64,000 nt of DNA from Burkholderia sp. WP9 (GCF_900104795.1 NZ_FNTG01000001.1:558001-622000); one strand, 5' to 3'. Shown: positions 7,478-17,798, numbered from the stretch's first letter. Notes: a model not told the origin generated them from the sequence alone. A program made the numbers and translations.

Positions 7478-8008
7478 ATGAGACTCACCACGAAAGGCCG
7501 TTTCGCCGTCACGGCGATGATTGACCTGGCACTGCGCCAGGAGCAGGGCCCGGTGACGCTTGCGGGTATCAGCCAGCGCCAACATATCTCCCTGTCGTAC
7601 CTCGAGCAGCTGTTTGGCAAGCTGCGTCGTCATGAAATCGTCGAGTCCGTGCGCGGACCGGGCGGTGGCTACAATCTGGCCCGCCGCTCTGAAGACGTGA
7701 CCGTGGCCGACATCATCATCGCGGTCGACGAGCCGCTCGACGCCACCCAGTGCGGCGGCAAAGGCTCCTGCGAGGGTACCAAGCAGCACGACGGCCACTG
7801 CATGACGCACGAACTGTGGTCCACGCTGAACCAGAAAATGGTCGAGTACCTCGATTCGGTCTCCCTGAAGGATCTGGTCGACCAGCAGCGTTCGCGCGAA
7901 GGCGCGCCGGCCGTATTGCGCGACAGGCGCAACGAGGCGCCGGCGGTCGAACCTGTCCGCGTGGCGCCGAAAGGGCCGAATTCCGTTTTCAACATGGCCG
8001 GTTCCTAG
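7478..8008 (+). CDS. iscR: Fe-S cluster assembly transcriptional regulator IscR
   Basis: Rrf2-family repressor of 176 residues that senses cellular Fe-S supply through its own [2Fe-2S] cluster. The winged-helix domain fills residues 1-65 (TTKGRFAVTAMIDLAL, RGPGGGYNLAR). The cluster ligands are C92, C98 and C108, followed by THELW. The gap between the second and third Cys is nine residues here, against five in E. coli. The C-terminal tail is longer and polar. The ATG is the family start; the frame extending upstream would overlap the operator. First gene of the isc operon. Confidence 0.96.
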   Translation: MRLTTKGRFAVTAMIDLALRQEQGPVTLAGISQRQHISLSYLEQLFGKLRRHEIVESVRGPGGGYNLARRSEDVTVADIIIAVDEPLDATQCGGKGSCEGTKQHDGHCMTHELWSTLNQKMVEYLDSVSLKDLVDQQRSREGAPAVLRDRRNEAPAVEPVRVAPKGPNSVFNMAGS

Positions 8009-8083
8009 GCGCGGTATCGAGCAGAAACCGCAGCCTGATCAGAAACCCAGAAGCCAGAGCACATGACGTCCCCGGAGCAATTG

Positions 8084-9307
8084 ATGAACAACGACACTCT
8101 CCATCTGCCCATCTACATGGACTACAGCGCGACGACGCCGATCGATCCGCGCGTGGTGGACAAGATGATTCCGTATCTGCGCGAGCAGTTCGGCAACCCC
8201 GCATCGCGCAGCCACTCGTATGGCTGGGACGCGGAGCGCGCAGTCGAAGAAGCGCGTGAGAATGTCGCCGCGCTGGTGAACGCCGACCCGCGCGAAATCA
8301 TCTGGACCTCGGGTGCCACGGAGTCGGACAACCTCGCGATCAAGGGTGCCGCGCACTTCTACAAGAGCAAGGGTAAGCACATCGTCACGGTGAAGACCGA
8401 GCACAAGGCCGTGCTCGACACCTGCCGCGAACTCGAACGCGAAGGCTTCGAAGTCACGTATCTGGACGTCAAGGACGACGGCCTGATCGACCTCGAGAAA
8501 TTCAAGGCCGCGCTGCGTCCGGACACGATTCTGGTGTCGGTCATGTCCGTCAATAACGAGATCGGCGTGATTCAGGACATCGAGGCGATCGGCGAGATCA
8601 CCCGTGAAAAGGGCATTATTTTCCACGTCGACGCCGCGCAAGCCACCGGCAAGATCGCGATCGACCTGCAAAAGCTGAAGGTCGACCTGATGTCGTTCTC
8701 GGCGCACAAGACGTACGGACCGAAGGGCATCGGCGCGTTGTACGTGCGCCGCAAGCCGCGCATCCGTATCGAAGCGCAGATGCACGGCGGCGGTCACGAG
8801 CGCGGCATGCGCTCGGGCACGCTGGCTACGCACCAGATCGTCGGAATGGGTGAGGCATTCCGTATCGCGCGTGAAGAAATGGCGACGGAGAACGAACGTA
8901 TCCGCATGTTGCGCGACCGTCTGCTGCGCGGCCTGTCGGAAATGGAAGAGGTATATGTGAATGGCGACATGGAAAAGCGTGTGCCGCACAACCTGAACAT
9001 CAGCTTCAATTTCGTCGAAGGCGAGTCGCTGATCATGGCGGTGAAAGACGTGGCGGTGTCGTCGGGCTCGGCCTGTACGTCGGCTTCGCTGGAGCCGTCG
9101 TACGTGCTGCGCGCGTTGGGCCGTAACGACGAGCTGGCGCATAGCTCGATCCGCTTCACGGTGGGCCGCTTCACGACCGAGCAGGATGTCGATTACGTGA
9201 TCAACCTGCTGAAGACCAAGATTTCGAAGCTGCGCGACTTGTCGCCGCTGTGGGAAATGCACAAGGACGGGATCGACATTTCGACTATCCAGTGGGCAGC
9301 GCACTGA
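8084..9307 (+). CDS. iscS: Cysteine desulfurase IscS
   Basis: Pyridoxal-phosphate enzyme that removes sulfur from cysteine and hands it to IscU as a persulfide. The 407-residue protein shows the PLP-lysine segment [12 protein letters not shown] near residue 209 and the mobile loop [14 protein letters not shown] carrying the catalytic Cys near 331. I chose the ATG with [19 protein letters not shown] because GGAG lies just upstream and this matches the family N-terminus; an ATG seven codons earlier is the alternative. It follows iscR by 75 bp. Confidence 0.96.
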   Translation: MNNDTLHLPIYMDYSATTPIDPRVVDKMIPYLREQFGNPASRSHSYGWDAERAVEEARENVAALVNADPREIIWTSGATESDNLAIKGAAHFYKSKGKHIVTVKTEHKAVLDTCRELEREGFEVTYLDVKDDGLIDLEKFKAALRPDTILVSVMSVNNEIGVIQDIEAIGEITREKGIIFHVDAAQATGKIAIDLQKLKVDLMSFSAHKTYGPKGIGALYVRRKPRIRIEAQMHGGGHERGMRSGTLATHQIVGMGEAFRIAREEMATENERIRMLRDRLLRGLSEMEEVYVNGDMEKRVPHNLNISFNFVEGESLIMAVKDVAVSSGSACTSASLEPSYVLRALGRNDELAHSSIRFTVGRFTTEQDVDYVINLLKTKISKLRDLSPLWEMHKDGIDISTIQWAAH

Positions 9308-9387
9308 CGCGCCGTCTGGATCAGGTCGGATTGATCGAATTGCGAATTGCACGAATTGCAGGTTGAAACGAATCAAGGAGTGTCATC

Positions 9388-9801
9388 ATGGCTTATAGCG
9401 ACAAGGTTCTGGACCATTACGAAAACCCGCGCAACGTCGGTTCCTTCGCGAAGGACGACGATGCGGTCGGTACCGGCATGGTCGGCGCGCCCGCATGCGG
9501 CGACGTCATGAAGCTGCAGATCCGCGTGGGCGCGGACGGCATTATCGAAGACGCGAAGTTCAAGACGTACGGCTGCGGTTCGGCCATCGCGTCGAGCTCG
9601 CTCGTGACCGAATGGGTGAAGGGCAAGACGCTCGATCAGGCCATGTCGATCAAGAACACGCAGATCGCCGAAGAACTGGCGCTGCCGCCGGTGAAGATCC
9701 ACTGCTCGATCCTCGCGGAAGACGCGATCAAGGCAGCGGTCGCCGACTACAAGCAACGTCACGGTGAAGCAGTCGTCGCGGACGAGAAGCAACACGCCTA
9801 A
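9388..9801 (+). CDS. iscU: Fe-S cluster scaffold protein IscU
   Basis: Scaffold on which new [2Fe-2S] clusters are built, 137 residues. The ligands C37, C63 and C106 with H105, and the neighbouring D39, are all present. The LPPVK motif at about 99-103, recognised by the chaperone HscA, is intact. A ribosome-binding site AAGGAG precedes the ATG. Third gene of the isc operon, 80 bp after iscS. Confidence 0.97.
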   Translation: MAYSDKVLDHYENPRNVGSFAKDDDAVGTGMVGAPACGDVMKLQIRVGADGIIEDAKFKTYGCGSAIASSSLVTEWVKGKTLDQAMSIKNTQIAEELALPPVKIHCSILAEDAIKAAVADYKQRHGEAVVADEKQHA

Positions 9802-9952
9802 GCGGCGGTTGCGGCGCGGTTTCAGGTGAATGGAAACGGACGGCGCGAATTCAACGCAACCGTCCGACACGAGCGATATTTGATGCAGGCAGGGTAGCAG
9901 CGCGTGAGAAGGCAGACGAACGGCCGGCACGCACTGCGCAATGAGAAACGCT

Positions 9953-10276
9953 ATGGCAATTACGTTGACCGAAAAGGCAGCACAGCACGTCCAGAAATAT
10001 CTGACCCGGCGCGGTAAAGGCGTCGGCTTGCGTGTCGGCGTGCGCACCACCGGTTGCTCCGGCTTGGCCTACAAGCTCGAGTACGTGGATGAACTCGCGC
10101 CCGAAGACGAAGTCTTCGATTGCAACGGCGTGAAGATCATTGTCGACCCGAAGAGCCTCGCCTATATCGACGGCACCGAGCTCGACTTCGCACGTGAAGG
10201 GCTGAACGAAGGCTTCAAGTTCAACAACCCGAACGTGAAGGACGAATGCGGTTGCGGCGAATCGTTCCGCGTGTAA
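9953..10276 (+). CDS. iscA: Fe-S cluster assembly protein IscA
   Basis: A-type carrier of 107 residues that delivers iron or clusters to target proteins. The three invariant cysteines are present as C35 ([10 protein letters not shown]), C99 and C101 (CGCGESFRV). I chose MAITLTEKA as the start because it is the family N-terminus; another ATG lies four codons upstream. The 151-bp gap after iscU is larger than elsewhere in the operon and holds nothing I recognise. A terminator-like hairpin follows. Confidence 0.96.
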   Translation: MAITLTEKAAQHVQKYLTRRGKGVGLRVGVRTTGCSGLAYKLEYVDELAPEDEVFDCNGVKIIVDPKSLAYIDGTELDFAREGLNEGFKFNNPNVKDECGCGESFRV

Positions 10277-10304
10277 TTCCGGACATTTCCGCGTGCAGCG
10301 GATC

Positions 10305-10328
10305 AAAGGCGGCGCGGGCCGCCTTTTT
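10305..10328 (+). terminator. Terminator-like hairpin inside the isc operon (iscA-hscB gap)
   Basis: Stem AAAGGCGGC (10305-10313), loop GCGG, stem GCCGCCTTT (10318-10326), then more T residues. It has the form of an intrinsic terminator yet lies between two co-oriented genes of one operon, so it probably reduces rather than abolishes transcription of hscB and beyond. Confidence 0.7.
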
Positions 10329-10437
10329 AGTTTGATCCACGCATTCGCCTGCGCGGCCACGCTGCCTTCACGCTCCACCGAGCCGAGTTTTTAGACTGCA
10401 CTCCGGTGCGCTTTCCTGAACGGACTTCTTCTATCCG

Positions 10438-10965
10438 ATGGCCTCGCTGAACGACAGCCACTTCGACCTGTTCGACCTGCCGGCGCAATTCGCGCTCGAC
10501 GCGGCGGCGCTCGATCACGCCTACCGCACGGTCCAGGCGCAAGTGCATCCGGACCGCTTCGCGGCGGCCGGCGACGCGCAAAAGCGCATTGCGATGCAGT
10601 GGGCGACGCGCACCAACGAGGCGTATCAGACGCTGCGCGATCCGTTGAAGCGCGCCACTTATCTGCTGCATCTGCGTGGTATCGACGTCGGCGCGGAGAA
10701 CAATACGGCGATGGAGCCGGCGTTCCTCATGCAGCAAATGGAATGGCGCGAAGGCATCGAAGACGCGGCCGCGGCGAAGAACGTCGACGCGCTCGACGCC
10801 TTGCTCACGGAACTGCGCGACGAAGAGCGCATGCGTTTCGACAAGCTAGGCGCGTTGCTCGACAGCGGCGCGAATCAGGCCGCAGGCGAGGCCGTGCGGC
10901 AGTTGATGTTCATCGAGCGGGTGGCGTCGGAAATCGGTACGCAGATCGAGCGGCTCGACTCCTAG
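10438..10965 (+). CDS. hscB: Fe-S co-chaperone HscB (J-domain protein)
   Basis: DnaJ-like partner that brings IscU to HscA and stimulates its ATPase. The 175-residue protein has an N-terminal J domain with HPD at 37-39 and a C-terminal three-helix bundle ([14 protein letters not shown] onward) that binds IscU. Length and arrangement are standard. It lies after the internal terminator-like hairpin and 117 bp before hscA. Confidence 0.95.
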   Translation: MASLNDSHFDLFDLPAQFALDAAALDHAYRTVQAQVHPDRFAAAGDAQKRIAMQWATRTNEAYQTLRDPLKRATYLLHLRGIDVGAENNTAMEPAFLMQQMEWREGIEDAAAAKNVDALDALLTELRDEERMRFDKLGALLDSGANQAAGEAVRQLMFIERVASEIGTQIERLDS

Positions 10966-11082
10966 CGAGCCCGCGCCGCGCGCAGCAGCGGGAGCGCGGC
11001 CACGTTCGCCAGCCGAGCCGTAGCTTTATATCCAGCAACGCGAAAATTCAGGACGGGGCCGAGCGGCCCCGAGAAGACCCAG

Positions 11083-12954
11083 ATGGCCTTACTGCAAATC
11101 TCCGAACCCGGCATGGCGCCGGCACCCCACCAGCGGCGTCTGGCGGTCGGCATCGATCTCGGCACCACCAATTCCCTCGTCGCCGCCGTGCGCAGCGGCG
11201 TGCCCGACGTGCTGCCCGACGAAGACGGCCATGCGCTGCTGCCGTCGGTGGTGCGCTACCTGGAAAAGGGCGGCCGCCGCATCGGCCGTACGGCCAAGGC
11301 CGAGGCGGCGAGCGATCCGCGCAACACCATCGTTTCGGTCAAGCGGTTCATGGGCCGTGGCAAGGCGGAAGTGGAAGGCGCCGAAAACGCGCCGTACGAT
11401 TTCGTCGACGCACCCGGCATGGTGCAGATCCGCACCGTGGACGGCGTGAAGAGCCCCGTCGAAGTGTCGGCCGAAATTCTCGCGACGCTGCGTCAGCGCG
11501 CCGAGGACACGCTCGGCGATGAACTCGTCGGCGCGGTCATCACGGTGCCGGCTTACTTCGACGAAGCCCAGCGTCAGGCGACCAAAGACGCCGCGCGTCT
11601 GGCCGGCCTGAATGTGCTGCGCCTGCTGAACGAACCGACCGCGGCCGCGATTGCCTACGGCCTCGATAACGGTTCCGAGGGGCTGTACGCCGTGTACGAC
11701 CTGGGCGGCGGCACCTTCGACCTGTCGATTCTCAAGCTCACCAAAGGCGTGTTCGAAGTGCTCGCGGCGGGCGGCGACTCCGCACTCGGCGGCGACGATT
11801 TCGATCACGCCTTGTATCGTTACGTGCTGGAGCAGGTGGGCATCGCGCCGCAAACGCTCGCACCCGAAGACGTCCGCCTTCTGCTTGACAGCGTGCGTGT
11901 GGCCAAGGAGGCGCTGTCGGATGCGCCGGATGCGAAGCTACAGGTCACGCTCTCGAACGGCACCCGGATCGATCTGACGATCGCTGAGGCCACTTTCGAG
12001 GCCATCACGCAGGCGTTGGTTCAGCGCACGCTCGGCCCGACGAAAAAGGCGCTGCGCGACGCCAAGGTCACGACGCAAGACATCAAGGGCGTGGTGCTGG
12101 TCGGCGGCGCGACGCGCATGCCGGTGATCCGACGCGCGGTCGAGTCGTTCTTCGGCCAGCCGCCGCTGATCAATCTCGATCCGGATCAGGTGGTCGCGCT
12201 CGGCGCGGCGATCCAGGCCGATCTGCTCGCGGGCAACCGCGGCGCGGACGGCGACGAGTGGCTCCTGCTCGACGTGATTCCGCTGTCGCTCGGCGTCGAG
12301 ACGATGGGCGGTCTGACCGAGAAGATCATCCCGCGCAATTCGACGATTCCGGTCGCGCGCGCGCAGGACTTCACGACCTTCAAGGACGGCCAGACGGCCA
12401 TGGCGATCCACGTCGTGCAGGGCGAGCGCGAACTCGTCAGCGACTGCCGCTCGCTCGCGCGTTTCGAGCTGCGCGGCATTCCGCCGATGGCCGCGGGCGC
12501 CGCGCGCATTCGCGTGACCTACCAGGTGGACGCCGACGGCCTGCTGTCCGTGTTCGCACGTGAGCAGGGCTCGGGGGTGGAAGCGTCGGTGGTAGTCAAG
12601 CCGTCCTACGGTCTCGCCGACGACGACATCGCGAAAATGCTCGAAGAGAGCTTCTCGACCGCCGAGGTCGACATGCGGGCACGGGCGCTGCGCGAAGCGC
12701 AAGTCGAAGCGCGGCGTCTCGTGGAAGCCACCGACGCGGCGCTCGCCGCCGACGCGGAGCTCCTCGACGACAGCGAGCGCGCCGAACTCGACACGCTGCT
12801 CGATGCATTGCGCAATGTCGCGCAGAGCGACGACGTGGATGCAATCGAAGCCGCCACGAAAGCCCTCGCTGAAGGCACCGACGAATTCGCCGCCCGCCGC
12901 ATGAACAAGGGCATTCGCCGCGCGCTTGCCGGCCGCAAGCTCGACGAGATCTGA
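11083..12954 (+). CDS. hscA: Fe-S assembly Hsp70 chaperone HscA
   Basis: Specialised Hsp70 that pulls clusters from IscU using ATP. The 623-residue protein has the nucleotide-binding domain ([12 protein letters not shown] near residue 22, [14 protein letters not shown] near 204, [10 protein letters not shown] near 342), the linker [14 protein letters not shown], and a substrate-binding domain with helical lid. A GGGGCC-GAGC-GGCCCC hairpin (11055-11070) sits just in front of its ribosome-binding region and may modulate initiation. It is downstream of hscB and upstream of fdx. Confidence 0.96.
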   Translation: MALLQISEPGMAPAPHQRRLAVGIDLGTTNSLVAAVRSGVPDVLPDEDGHALLPSVVRYLEKGGRRIGRTAKAEAASDPRNTIVSVKRFMGRGKAEVEGAENAPYDFVDAPGMVQIRTVDGVKSPVEVSAEILATLRQRAEDTLGDELVGAVITVPAYFDEAQRQATKDAARLAGLNVLRLLNEPTAAAIAYGLDNGSEGLYAVYDLGGGTFDLSILKLTKGVFEVLAAGGDSALGGDDFDHALYRYVLEQVGIAPQTLAPEDVRLLLDSVRVAKEALSDAPDAKLQVTLSNGTRIDLTIAEATFEAITQALVQRTLGPTKKALRDAKVTTQDIKGVVLVGGATRMPVIRRAVESFFGQPPLINLDPDQVVALGAAIQADLLAGNRGADGDEWLLLDVIPLSLGVETMGGLTEKIIPRNSTIPVARAQDFTTFKDGQTAMAIHVVQGERELVSDCRSLARFELRGIPPMAAGAARIRVTYQVDADGLLSVFAREQGSGVEASVVVKPSYGLADDDIAKMLEESFSTAEVDMRARALREAQVEARRLVEATDAALAADAELLDDSERAELDTLLDALRNVAQSDDVDAIEAATKALAEGTDEFAARRMNKGIRRALAGRKLDEI

Positions 12955-13113
12955 GCTCGACCCGAGCCTTGCAGCAGCGGCAGGCGGCCTGCGTTGTCCG
13001 CCGCTGCAAAAATTCGAATCGCGCCGCGTGGACTTAAAAAGTCCTCGCGTCGCCAGTAAAATGGTACGGAGCCTGTTTGAGGCCGCCGTGCCTCAGACCC
13101 AAACGGAAAATGT

Positions 13114-13455
13114 ATGCCTCAAATCGTTGTGCTGCCTCACGTCGAACTGTGCCCGGAAGGCGCGGTGATCGATGCCGTGCCCGGCAAGAGCATCTGCGAC
13201 AGCCTGCTCGAGCACGGCATTGAAATCGAGCACGCGTGCGAGAAGTCGTGCGCGTGCACGACCTGCCATGTGATCGTGCGTGAGGGTTTCGCCGCCTTGA
13301 CGCCATCCGAGGAAGACGAGGACGATCTGTTGGACAAGGCATGGGGGCTCGAACCGACCTCGCGCCTGTCATGCCAGGCCATGGTGCCGGCCGAGCAGGA
13401 TCTGGTTGTCGAAATCCCTCGCTACTCGATCAATCACGCGAAGGAAAACCACTAA
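13114..13455 (+). CDS. fdx: ISC-type [2Fe-2S] ferredoxin
   Basis: Electron carrier of 113 residues that reduces the IscU/IscS complex during cluster assembly. The adrenodoxin-type ligands C42, C48 and C51 (ACEKSCACTTC) and a distal Cys in LSCQAM are present; the extra C46 is typical of ISC ferredoxins. It lies in order after hscA and 15 bp before iscX. Confidence 0.95.
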   Translation: MPQIVVLPHVELCPEGAVIDAVPGKSICDSLLEHGIEIEHACEKSCACTTCHVIVREGFAALTPSEEDEDDLLDKAWGLEPTSRLSCQAMVPAEQDLVVEIPRYSINHAKENH

Positions 13456-13470
13456 CAGGAGGATGCAGCC

Positions 13471-13668
13471 ATGAAGTGGACCGATACGCAAGACATCGCG
13501 ATGGCCCTGACTGACAAGCACCAGGACATCGATCCGCAACAGGTGCGCTTCACCGACTTGCACCGTTGGGTTACCGAACTGGAAGGATTCGACGACGATC
13601 CTAACCGTTCGAACGAAAAGATCCTCGAGGCGATTCAGGCTGCATGGATTGAAGACGCGGATTACTGA
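13471..13668 (+). CDS. iscX: Fe-S assembly protein IscX
   Basis: A 65-residue acidic protein (MKWTDTQDIAMALTDKH) that binds IscS and adjusts desulfurase activity and iron delivery. The sequence is characteristic, with FTDLHRWV and a C-terminal WIEDADY. An AGGAGG ribosome-binding site precedes the ATG. It is the last gene of the isc operon and is followed by a strong terminator. Confidence 0.95.
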   Translation: MKWTDTQDIAMALTDKHQDIDPQQVRFTDLHRWVTELEGFDDDPNRSNEKILEAIQAAWIEDADY

Positions 13669-13730
13669 GCGTCACTGAGTTTTCCGGCGCCGGCCGGCGT
13701 TCTGCTCGCCCCTCCGGTTACGGCAAAGAA

Positions 13731-13760
13731 AAAGGCGATTCCATTGGAATCGCCTTTTTT
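13731..13760 (+). terminator. Rho-independent terminator ending the isc operon
   Basis: A 12-bp perfect stem, AAAGGCGATTCC (13731-13742) with GGAATCGCCTTT (13746-13757), three-base loop, T run on the right and A-rich on the left. It separates two convergent genes and can serve both. Confidence 0.93.
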
Positions 13761-13790
13761 GCGTCTATCGAAAACGTATTCAGTGGGTGT

Positions 13791-14522
13791 CTAGCTTGCC
13801 ACGAGTGTGCCGTTCTCAACACGAACGCGCTGACCCTGCTGGAACGGCGGCGCTTCATGGTAGGTGAAGTAACGCGTCTTGCCGCTTTCCATCCGCACGC
13901 GCACCGAGTACGACGTGGTGCTGCGGATATGTTTTTCGACCGAGTTGCCGGCAAGGCCGCCGCCGAGCGCACCGAGAACGGTCATCGCAGTGCGGCCGTT
14001 GCCGCTGCCGAACTGATTGCCGACCACGCCGCCGGCTACCGCGCCGCCGACTGCGCCGATGCCGGTGCCGTGCCCTTCCTGACGTACCGCCGAGATGGCT
14101 TCGACCGTGCCGCATGTCGAGCAGTAGGCCGGTTGTGCGGGCTGTTGCTGGGCGTAATCAGGTGCCGGTCGAGCCTGTTGCTGCTGCGCGTATTGCTGCT
14201 GCTGGGCGGGCGTGGGGGCGGGTGCAGGCTGCGGTTGCTGAGCCACCTGCTGTTGGGCAGCCTGCTGCGCCGTCGGGTTGGCGGGCGCTGCCGAATCGAC
14301 TACGCCCGGCTGTGTGCCTTGCGTAGAGACTTGCGCCGCCTGAGTCTGATCGTTTTGCGCGCCATTGCTGGACGCCTTCGGAAACAGGCCCGTAACGGCC
14401 GCCGTGGCGGCCAGGCTAGCGATGATCACCGCACCGGCAGCGGTCGCGACCAGCGGGTGTATCCGGCGCTGTTGCGTAGGCTGTTGGGATTGCGTGGTGG
14501 GTTGCGTGTTGGGATTGTCCAT
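13791..14522 (-). CDS. Glycine-zipper 2TM domain protein, envelope-associated
   Basis: The 243-residue product has a short polar N-terminus, one transmembrane helix (about residues 24-46), a Gln/Pro/Ala-rich linker of roughly 90 residues, then a glycine-zipper double helix (GTGIGAVGGAVAGGVVGNQF, TVLGALGGGLAGNSVEK) and a C-terminal beta segment. The zipper and tail resemble SlyB/PcP-type outer-membrane lipoproteins, but there is no lipobox, so it should be inner-membrane anchored. The function is unknown; related proteins are linked to envelope stability. A TTGTCA ... TAAAAG pair upstream may be its promoter. Confidence 0.8.
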   Translation of the reverse strand: MDNPNTQPTTQSQQPTQQRRIHPLVATAAGAVIIASLAATAAVTGLFPKASSNGAQNDQTQAAQVSTQGTQPGVVDSAAPANPTAQQAAQQQVAQQPQPAPAPTPAQQQQYAQQQQARPAPDYAQQQPAQPAYCSTCGTVEAISAVRQEGHGTGIGAVGGAVAGGVVGNQFGSGNGRTAMTVLGALGGGLAGNSVEKHIRSTTSYSVRVRMESGKTRYFTYHEAPPFQQGQRVRVENGTLVAS

Positions 14523-14750
14523 TTTGGCCTCCGTCTTTAGCAGAGTCGACTTTTAGTAAGGCAAAGTGTCTGACAAATCGATTCCGCAAGGGTTTCAATT
14601 TGTAACGATTTCCGGGCAATCATCCTGACTGCGCCGCGTCGAAAGCAGGTGCTCGAATGGTGATCCCATACAGCCGAGCCCGGCAGGGTGGGCAGTTTTT
14701 ACCGATGGTTACAAACTTGACAGCCGCCACACGTCTTCGGAGCAGCAAGA

Positions 14751-14775
14751 AAAACGCCCGGCTCATGCCGGGCGC
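14751..14775 (-). terminator. Rho-independent terminator after lysS
   Basis: Read on the minus strand: stem CGCCCGGC, loop ATGA, stem GCCGGGCG followed by TTTTT. It sits 39 bp downstream of the lysS stop codon. Confidence 0.9.
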
Positions 14776-14813
14776 TTGGGGTGTGTTCAACCGCAACTTC
14801 AACCGCGCAGCGA

Positions 14814-16370
14814 TCAGTCTTCGCGGCGCAGATGCGGGAACAGAATCACGTCGCGGATGCTCGGGCTGTCGGTCAGCATCATGACCAGGCGGTCGATACC
14901 GATGCCGCAACCGCCGGCCGGCGGCATGCCGTATTCCAGCGCGCGAATATAGTCCGCATCGTAGAACATCGCTTCTTCGTCGCCGGCGTCTTTCTGGTCG
15001 ACCTGCTTCTTGAAGCGCGCTGCCTGGTCTTCCGGATCGTTCAGTTCCGAGAAGCCATTGGCGATTTCACGGCCGGTGATGAACAGTTCGAAACGCTCCG
15101 TAATGCCTTCAACCTTGTCCGACGCGCGCGCGAGCGGCGACACCTCGATCGGGTAATCGATGATGTAAGTCGGCTCCCACAATTGCGACTCGGCGGTTTC
15201 TTCGAACAGCGCCAGTTGCAGCGAACCGACGCCCGCGTTCAGGAACTGCGGCTGCGACGCATCCACGCCGAACTTCTTCAGCTCGGTGCGCAGGAACGCG
15301 CTGTCGGCGAGTTGCTCGTTCGTGTACTGCGGCGCGTACTTCTGGATTGCTTGCGTGATCGTGAGGCGATGGAACGGTTTCGCCAGATCGAGTTCGCGGC
15401 CCTGATACGTGATGGTAGCCGTGCCCAGCGCGTCGATCGCCGCCTGGCGGATCAGCTGCTCGGTGAAATCCATCAGCCACTTGTAGTCGGTGTACGCGGC
15501 GTAGAACTCGATCATCGTGAATTCCGGATTGTGGCGCACGGACACGCCCTCATTGCGGAAGTTACGGTTGATCTCGAACACACGCTCGAAGCCGCCGACC
15601 ACGAGGCGCTTCAGATACAGCTCCGGCGCGATACGCAGGAACATCTGCATGTCGAGCGCGTTGTGGTGCGTGGTGAACGGCTTGGCCGCCGCGCCGCCCG
15701 GAATCGGGTGCAGCATGGGCGTTTCGACTTCCATGAAGTCGGCGTCCGACATGAACTTGCGGATCGACGAAATCGCCTTGGTGCGCGCGACGAACGTCTT
15801 GCGCGTTTCCGGCGTGACGATCAGATCGACATAGCGCTGGCGATACTTCATTTCCTGGTCGGCCAGACCGTGGAACTTGTCGGGCAGCGGACGCAGCGAC
15901 TTCGACAGCAGACGCAGTTCCGTGCAGCGCACCGAGAGCTCGCCCTTGTTGGTGCGGAACAGCACGCCGCGCGCTGCGATGATGTCGCCCATGTCCCACT
16001 TCTTGAAGGCGTCGTACGTGTCCTGGCCAACGTCGGCAGGCGTAATGAAGAACTGGATCTGACCCGAACCGTCGCGCACCGTCGCGAAGCTTGCCTTGCC
16101 CATCACGCGTTTGAGCATCATGCGGCCGGCGATCGCGACTTCGAGCGGATTCGCTTCGAGCGCTTCCTTGTCGGCGTGCTCGTATTGCGACTGCAGATCT
16201 TCGGCGTGGTGCGTGGGGCGGAAATCGTTCGGATAGGCGACGCCTTGCTCACGCAACTCGCGCAGCTTTTCGCGGCGCTCGGTCATGATTTTGTTGTCGT
16301 CCACCTCGGGCACGGCATTCGGTCGGGCCGCGTCAGGCTGGGCCGCGTTAGGCTGGGTCGGTTCGGTCAT
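14814..16370 (-). CDS. lysS: Lysine-tRNA ligase (class II)
   Basis: Charges tRNA-Lys in the cytoplasm. The 518-residue protein has the N-terminal OB-fold anticodon-binding domain ([18 protein letters not shown]), class II motif 2 ([20 protein letters not shown]) and motif 3 ([13 protein letters not shown]). An Asn/Gln/Ala/Pro-rich N-terminal extension of about 25 residues with near-repeats ([13 protein letters not shown]) precedes the conserved part. It lies downstream of prfB on the same strand, the prfB-lysS order also found in E. coli. Confidence 0.96.
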   Translation of the reverse strand: MTEPTQPNAAQPDAARPNAVPEVDDNKIMTERREKLRELREQGVAYPNDFRPTHHAEDLQSQYEHADKEALEANPLEVAIAGRMMLKRVMGKASFATVRDGSGQIQFFITPADVGQDTYDAFKKWDMGDIIAARGVLFRTNKGELSVRCTELRLLSKSLRPLPDKFHGLADQEMKYRQRYVDLIVTPETRKTFVARTKAISSIRKFMSDADFMEVETPMLHPIPGGAAAKPFTTHHNALDMQMFLRIAPELYLKRLVVGGFERVFEINRNFRNEGVSVRHNPEFTMIEFYAAYTDYKWLMDFTEQLIRQAAIDALGTATITYQGRELDLAKPFHRLTITQAIQKYAPQYTNEQLADSAFLRTELKKFGVDASQPQFLNAGVGSLQLALFEETAESQLWEPTYIIDYPIEVSPLARASDKVEGITERFELFITGREIANGFSELNDPEDQAARFKKQVDQKDAGDEEAMFYDADYIRALEYGMPPAGGCGIGIDRLVMMLTDSPSIRDVILFPHLRRED

Positions 16371-16448
16371 GATGATTTGATATTCGGTGGCCCGCAGGCG
16401 AGTGGCGCGCTTGCGGGTGGCCAGTCAGTAAAAACCTCAGGCGGTGTA

Positions 16449-16480
16449 AAGAAACAGCGAAGAAACAGCGAAGAAACAGG
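16449..16480. repeat. 11-bp tandem repeat AAGAAACAGCG (about three copies)
   Basis: Two perfect copies and one truncated copy lie in the 170-bp gap between prfB and lysS. The repeat would be in the 5' leader of lysS if the two are co-transcribed. No function can be read from it. Confidence 0.75.
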
Positions 16481-16540
16481 AAGAAGCAGCAGAAGACGGC
16501 GAAGATGCGGCGCGGCTTTTTCAGGCCGCGCCGTTTGCGC

Positions 16541-17645
16541 TTAGACGCCCTGTTTCAGGCTGGCGCTGATGAACGGATCGAGGTCGCCGTCGAGCACACT
16601 CTTCGTGTTGCTGATTTCGACGTTGGTGCGCAGATCCTTGATACGGCTGTTGTCCAGCACGTACGAGCGGATCTGATGACCCCAGCCCACGTCGGTCTTG
16701 CCGGCTTCGAGCTTGTCCTGCTCTTCCTGACGCTTGCGGATTTCCGCTTCGTACAGGCGCGATTTCAGCATGGCCATGGCTTCAGCACGGTTGCGGTGCT
16801 GCGAACGGTCGTTCTGACACTGCACGACGATGCCCGACGGCATGTGCGTAATACGCACCGCGGAGTCGGTCTTGTTGATGTGCTGACCGCCCGCGCCGGA
16901 CGCGCGGTACGTGTCGATCCGCAGATCGGCCGGATTGATGTCCACTTCGATCGAGTCGTCGATTTCCGGGTACACGAACACCGACGAGAACGACGTGTGA
17001 CGGCCGCCCGACGAGTCGAACGGCGACTTGCGCACGAGGCGGTGCACGCCGGTTTCGGTGCGCAGAAAGCCGTACGCGTATTCGCCTTCGATCTTGATCG
17101 TGGCGTTCTTGATGCCCGCGACGTCGCCGTCGGTCTGTTCCAGCACTTCGGTCTTGAAGCCCTTGCGCTCGCAGTAGCGCAGGTACTGGCGCAGCAGCAT
17201 GGATGCCCAGTCGCACGCCTCGGTGCCGCCGGCGCCGGCCTGGATGTCCAGGAACGCGTTGTTTGGATCGGCCGGGTTCGCGAACATGCGGCGGAATTCC
17301 ATGTCCGCCACGCGCTGTTCGATGCCTTGCGCGTCGGCTTCGCAGGCGAGGAGGGTTTCCTCGTCGTCTTCTTCGCGGGCCATGTCGAACAGGTCCTGCG
17401 CGTCGCGCAGGTCGTTATCGAGCGACGTGAGTTTGCCGACCGTGTCGTCGAGCAGCTTTTTTTCCCGGCCGAGGGCCTGGGCGTGCTTCGAGTCGTTCCA
17501 GACGTCCGGGTCTTCGAGTTCCCGGTTGACTTCGATTAGACGCAGTGCTTTGTCGTCGTAGTCAAAGATACCCCCGTAGCGAGTCCGCGCGAGTGCGCAG
17601 GTCCGCCAGTGAGGCTTCGATCGCGTTGAGACGTTCCGCTTCCAT
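16541..17645 (-). CDS. prfB: Peptide chain release factor 2, made through a programmed +1 frameshift
   Basis: Ends translation at UGA and UAA. The gene is in two frames: codons 1-27 (17645 down to 17565, ending RGYL) then an in-frame TGA; skipping the T at 17564 continues at GAC (17563) for 340 residues to the stop, giving 367 in total, the normal RF2 length. The stop-recognition tripeptide SPF ([10 protein letters not shown]) and the catalytic GGQ ([16 protein letters not shown]) are intact. A single-frame reading begins falsely at MAREEDDEE and loses the N-terminus. It is upstream of lysS. Confidence 0.95.
17561..17576 (-). promoter_or_regulatory. prfB +1 frameshift (recoding) signal
   Basis: The minus strand reads CGGGGGTATCTTTGAC: a Shine-Dalgarno-like GGGGG, the slippery CTT and the in-frame stop TGA followed by C, the weakest termination context. 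This is nearly identical to the E. coli signal and lets RF2 control its own synthesis. Confidence 0.95.
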
Positions 17646-17798
17646 GTCGATCTTTTATAGCTTCGTAAAAAGACGAAATTATAGCCGATCGGCGCGGCGC
17701 GCCGGAGGCTCTTGAGCGATCCGGCGCGTGTTTGGGGTTGATTTTGTGGAGATTTTCGACGTTTTCAGGACGCCGGACCCCGGCGCGCTGCGCGAGCT

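Noticed and set aside
8039..9376. A 445-codon minus-strand frame opposite iscS
   Set aside because: iscS is certain and is in operon order; the frame is a shadow.
12974..13007. Hairpin GCAGCGGC/GCCGCTGC between hscA and fdx as a terminator
   Set aside because: The stem is followed by an A run rather than a T run on the coding strand, so it lacks the form of an intrinsic terminator for this operon.
14781..16544. A 587-codon plus-strand frame opposite lysS
   Set aside because: The minus-strand lysS is unmistakable; the plus frame has no family features and covers the lysS terminator.
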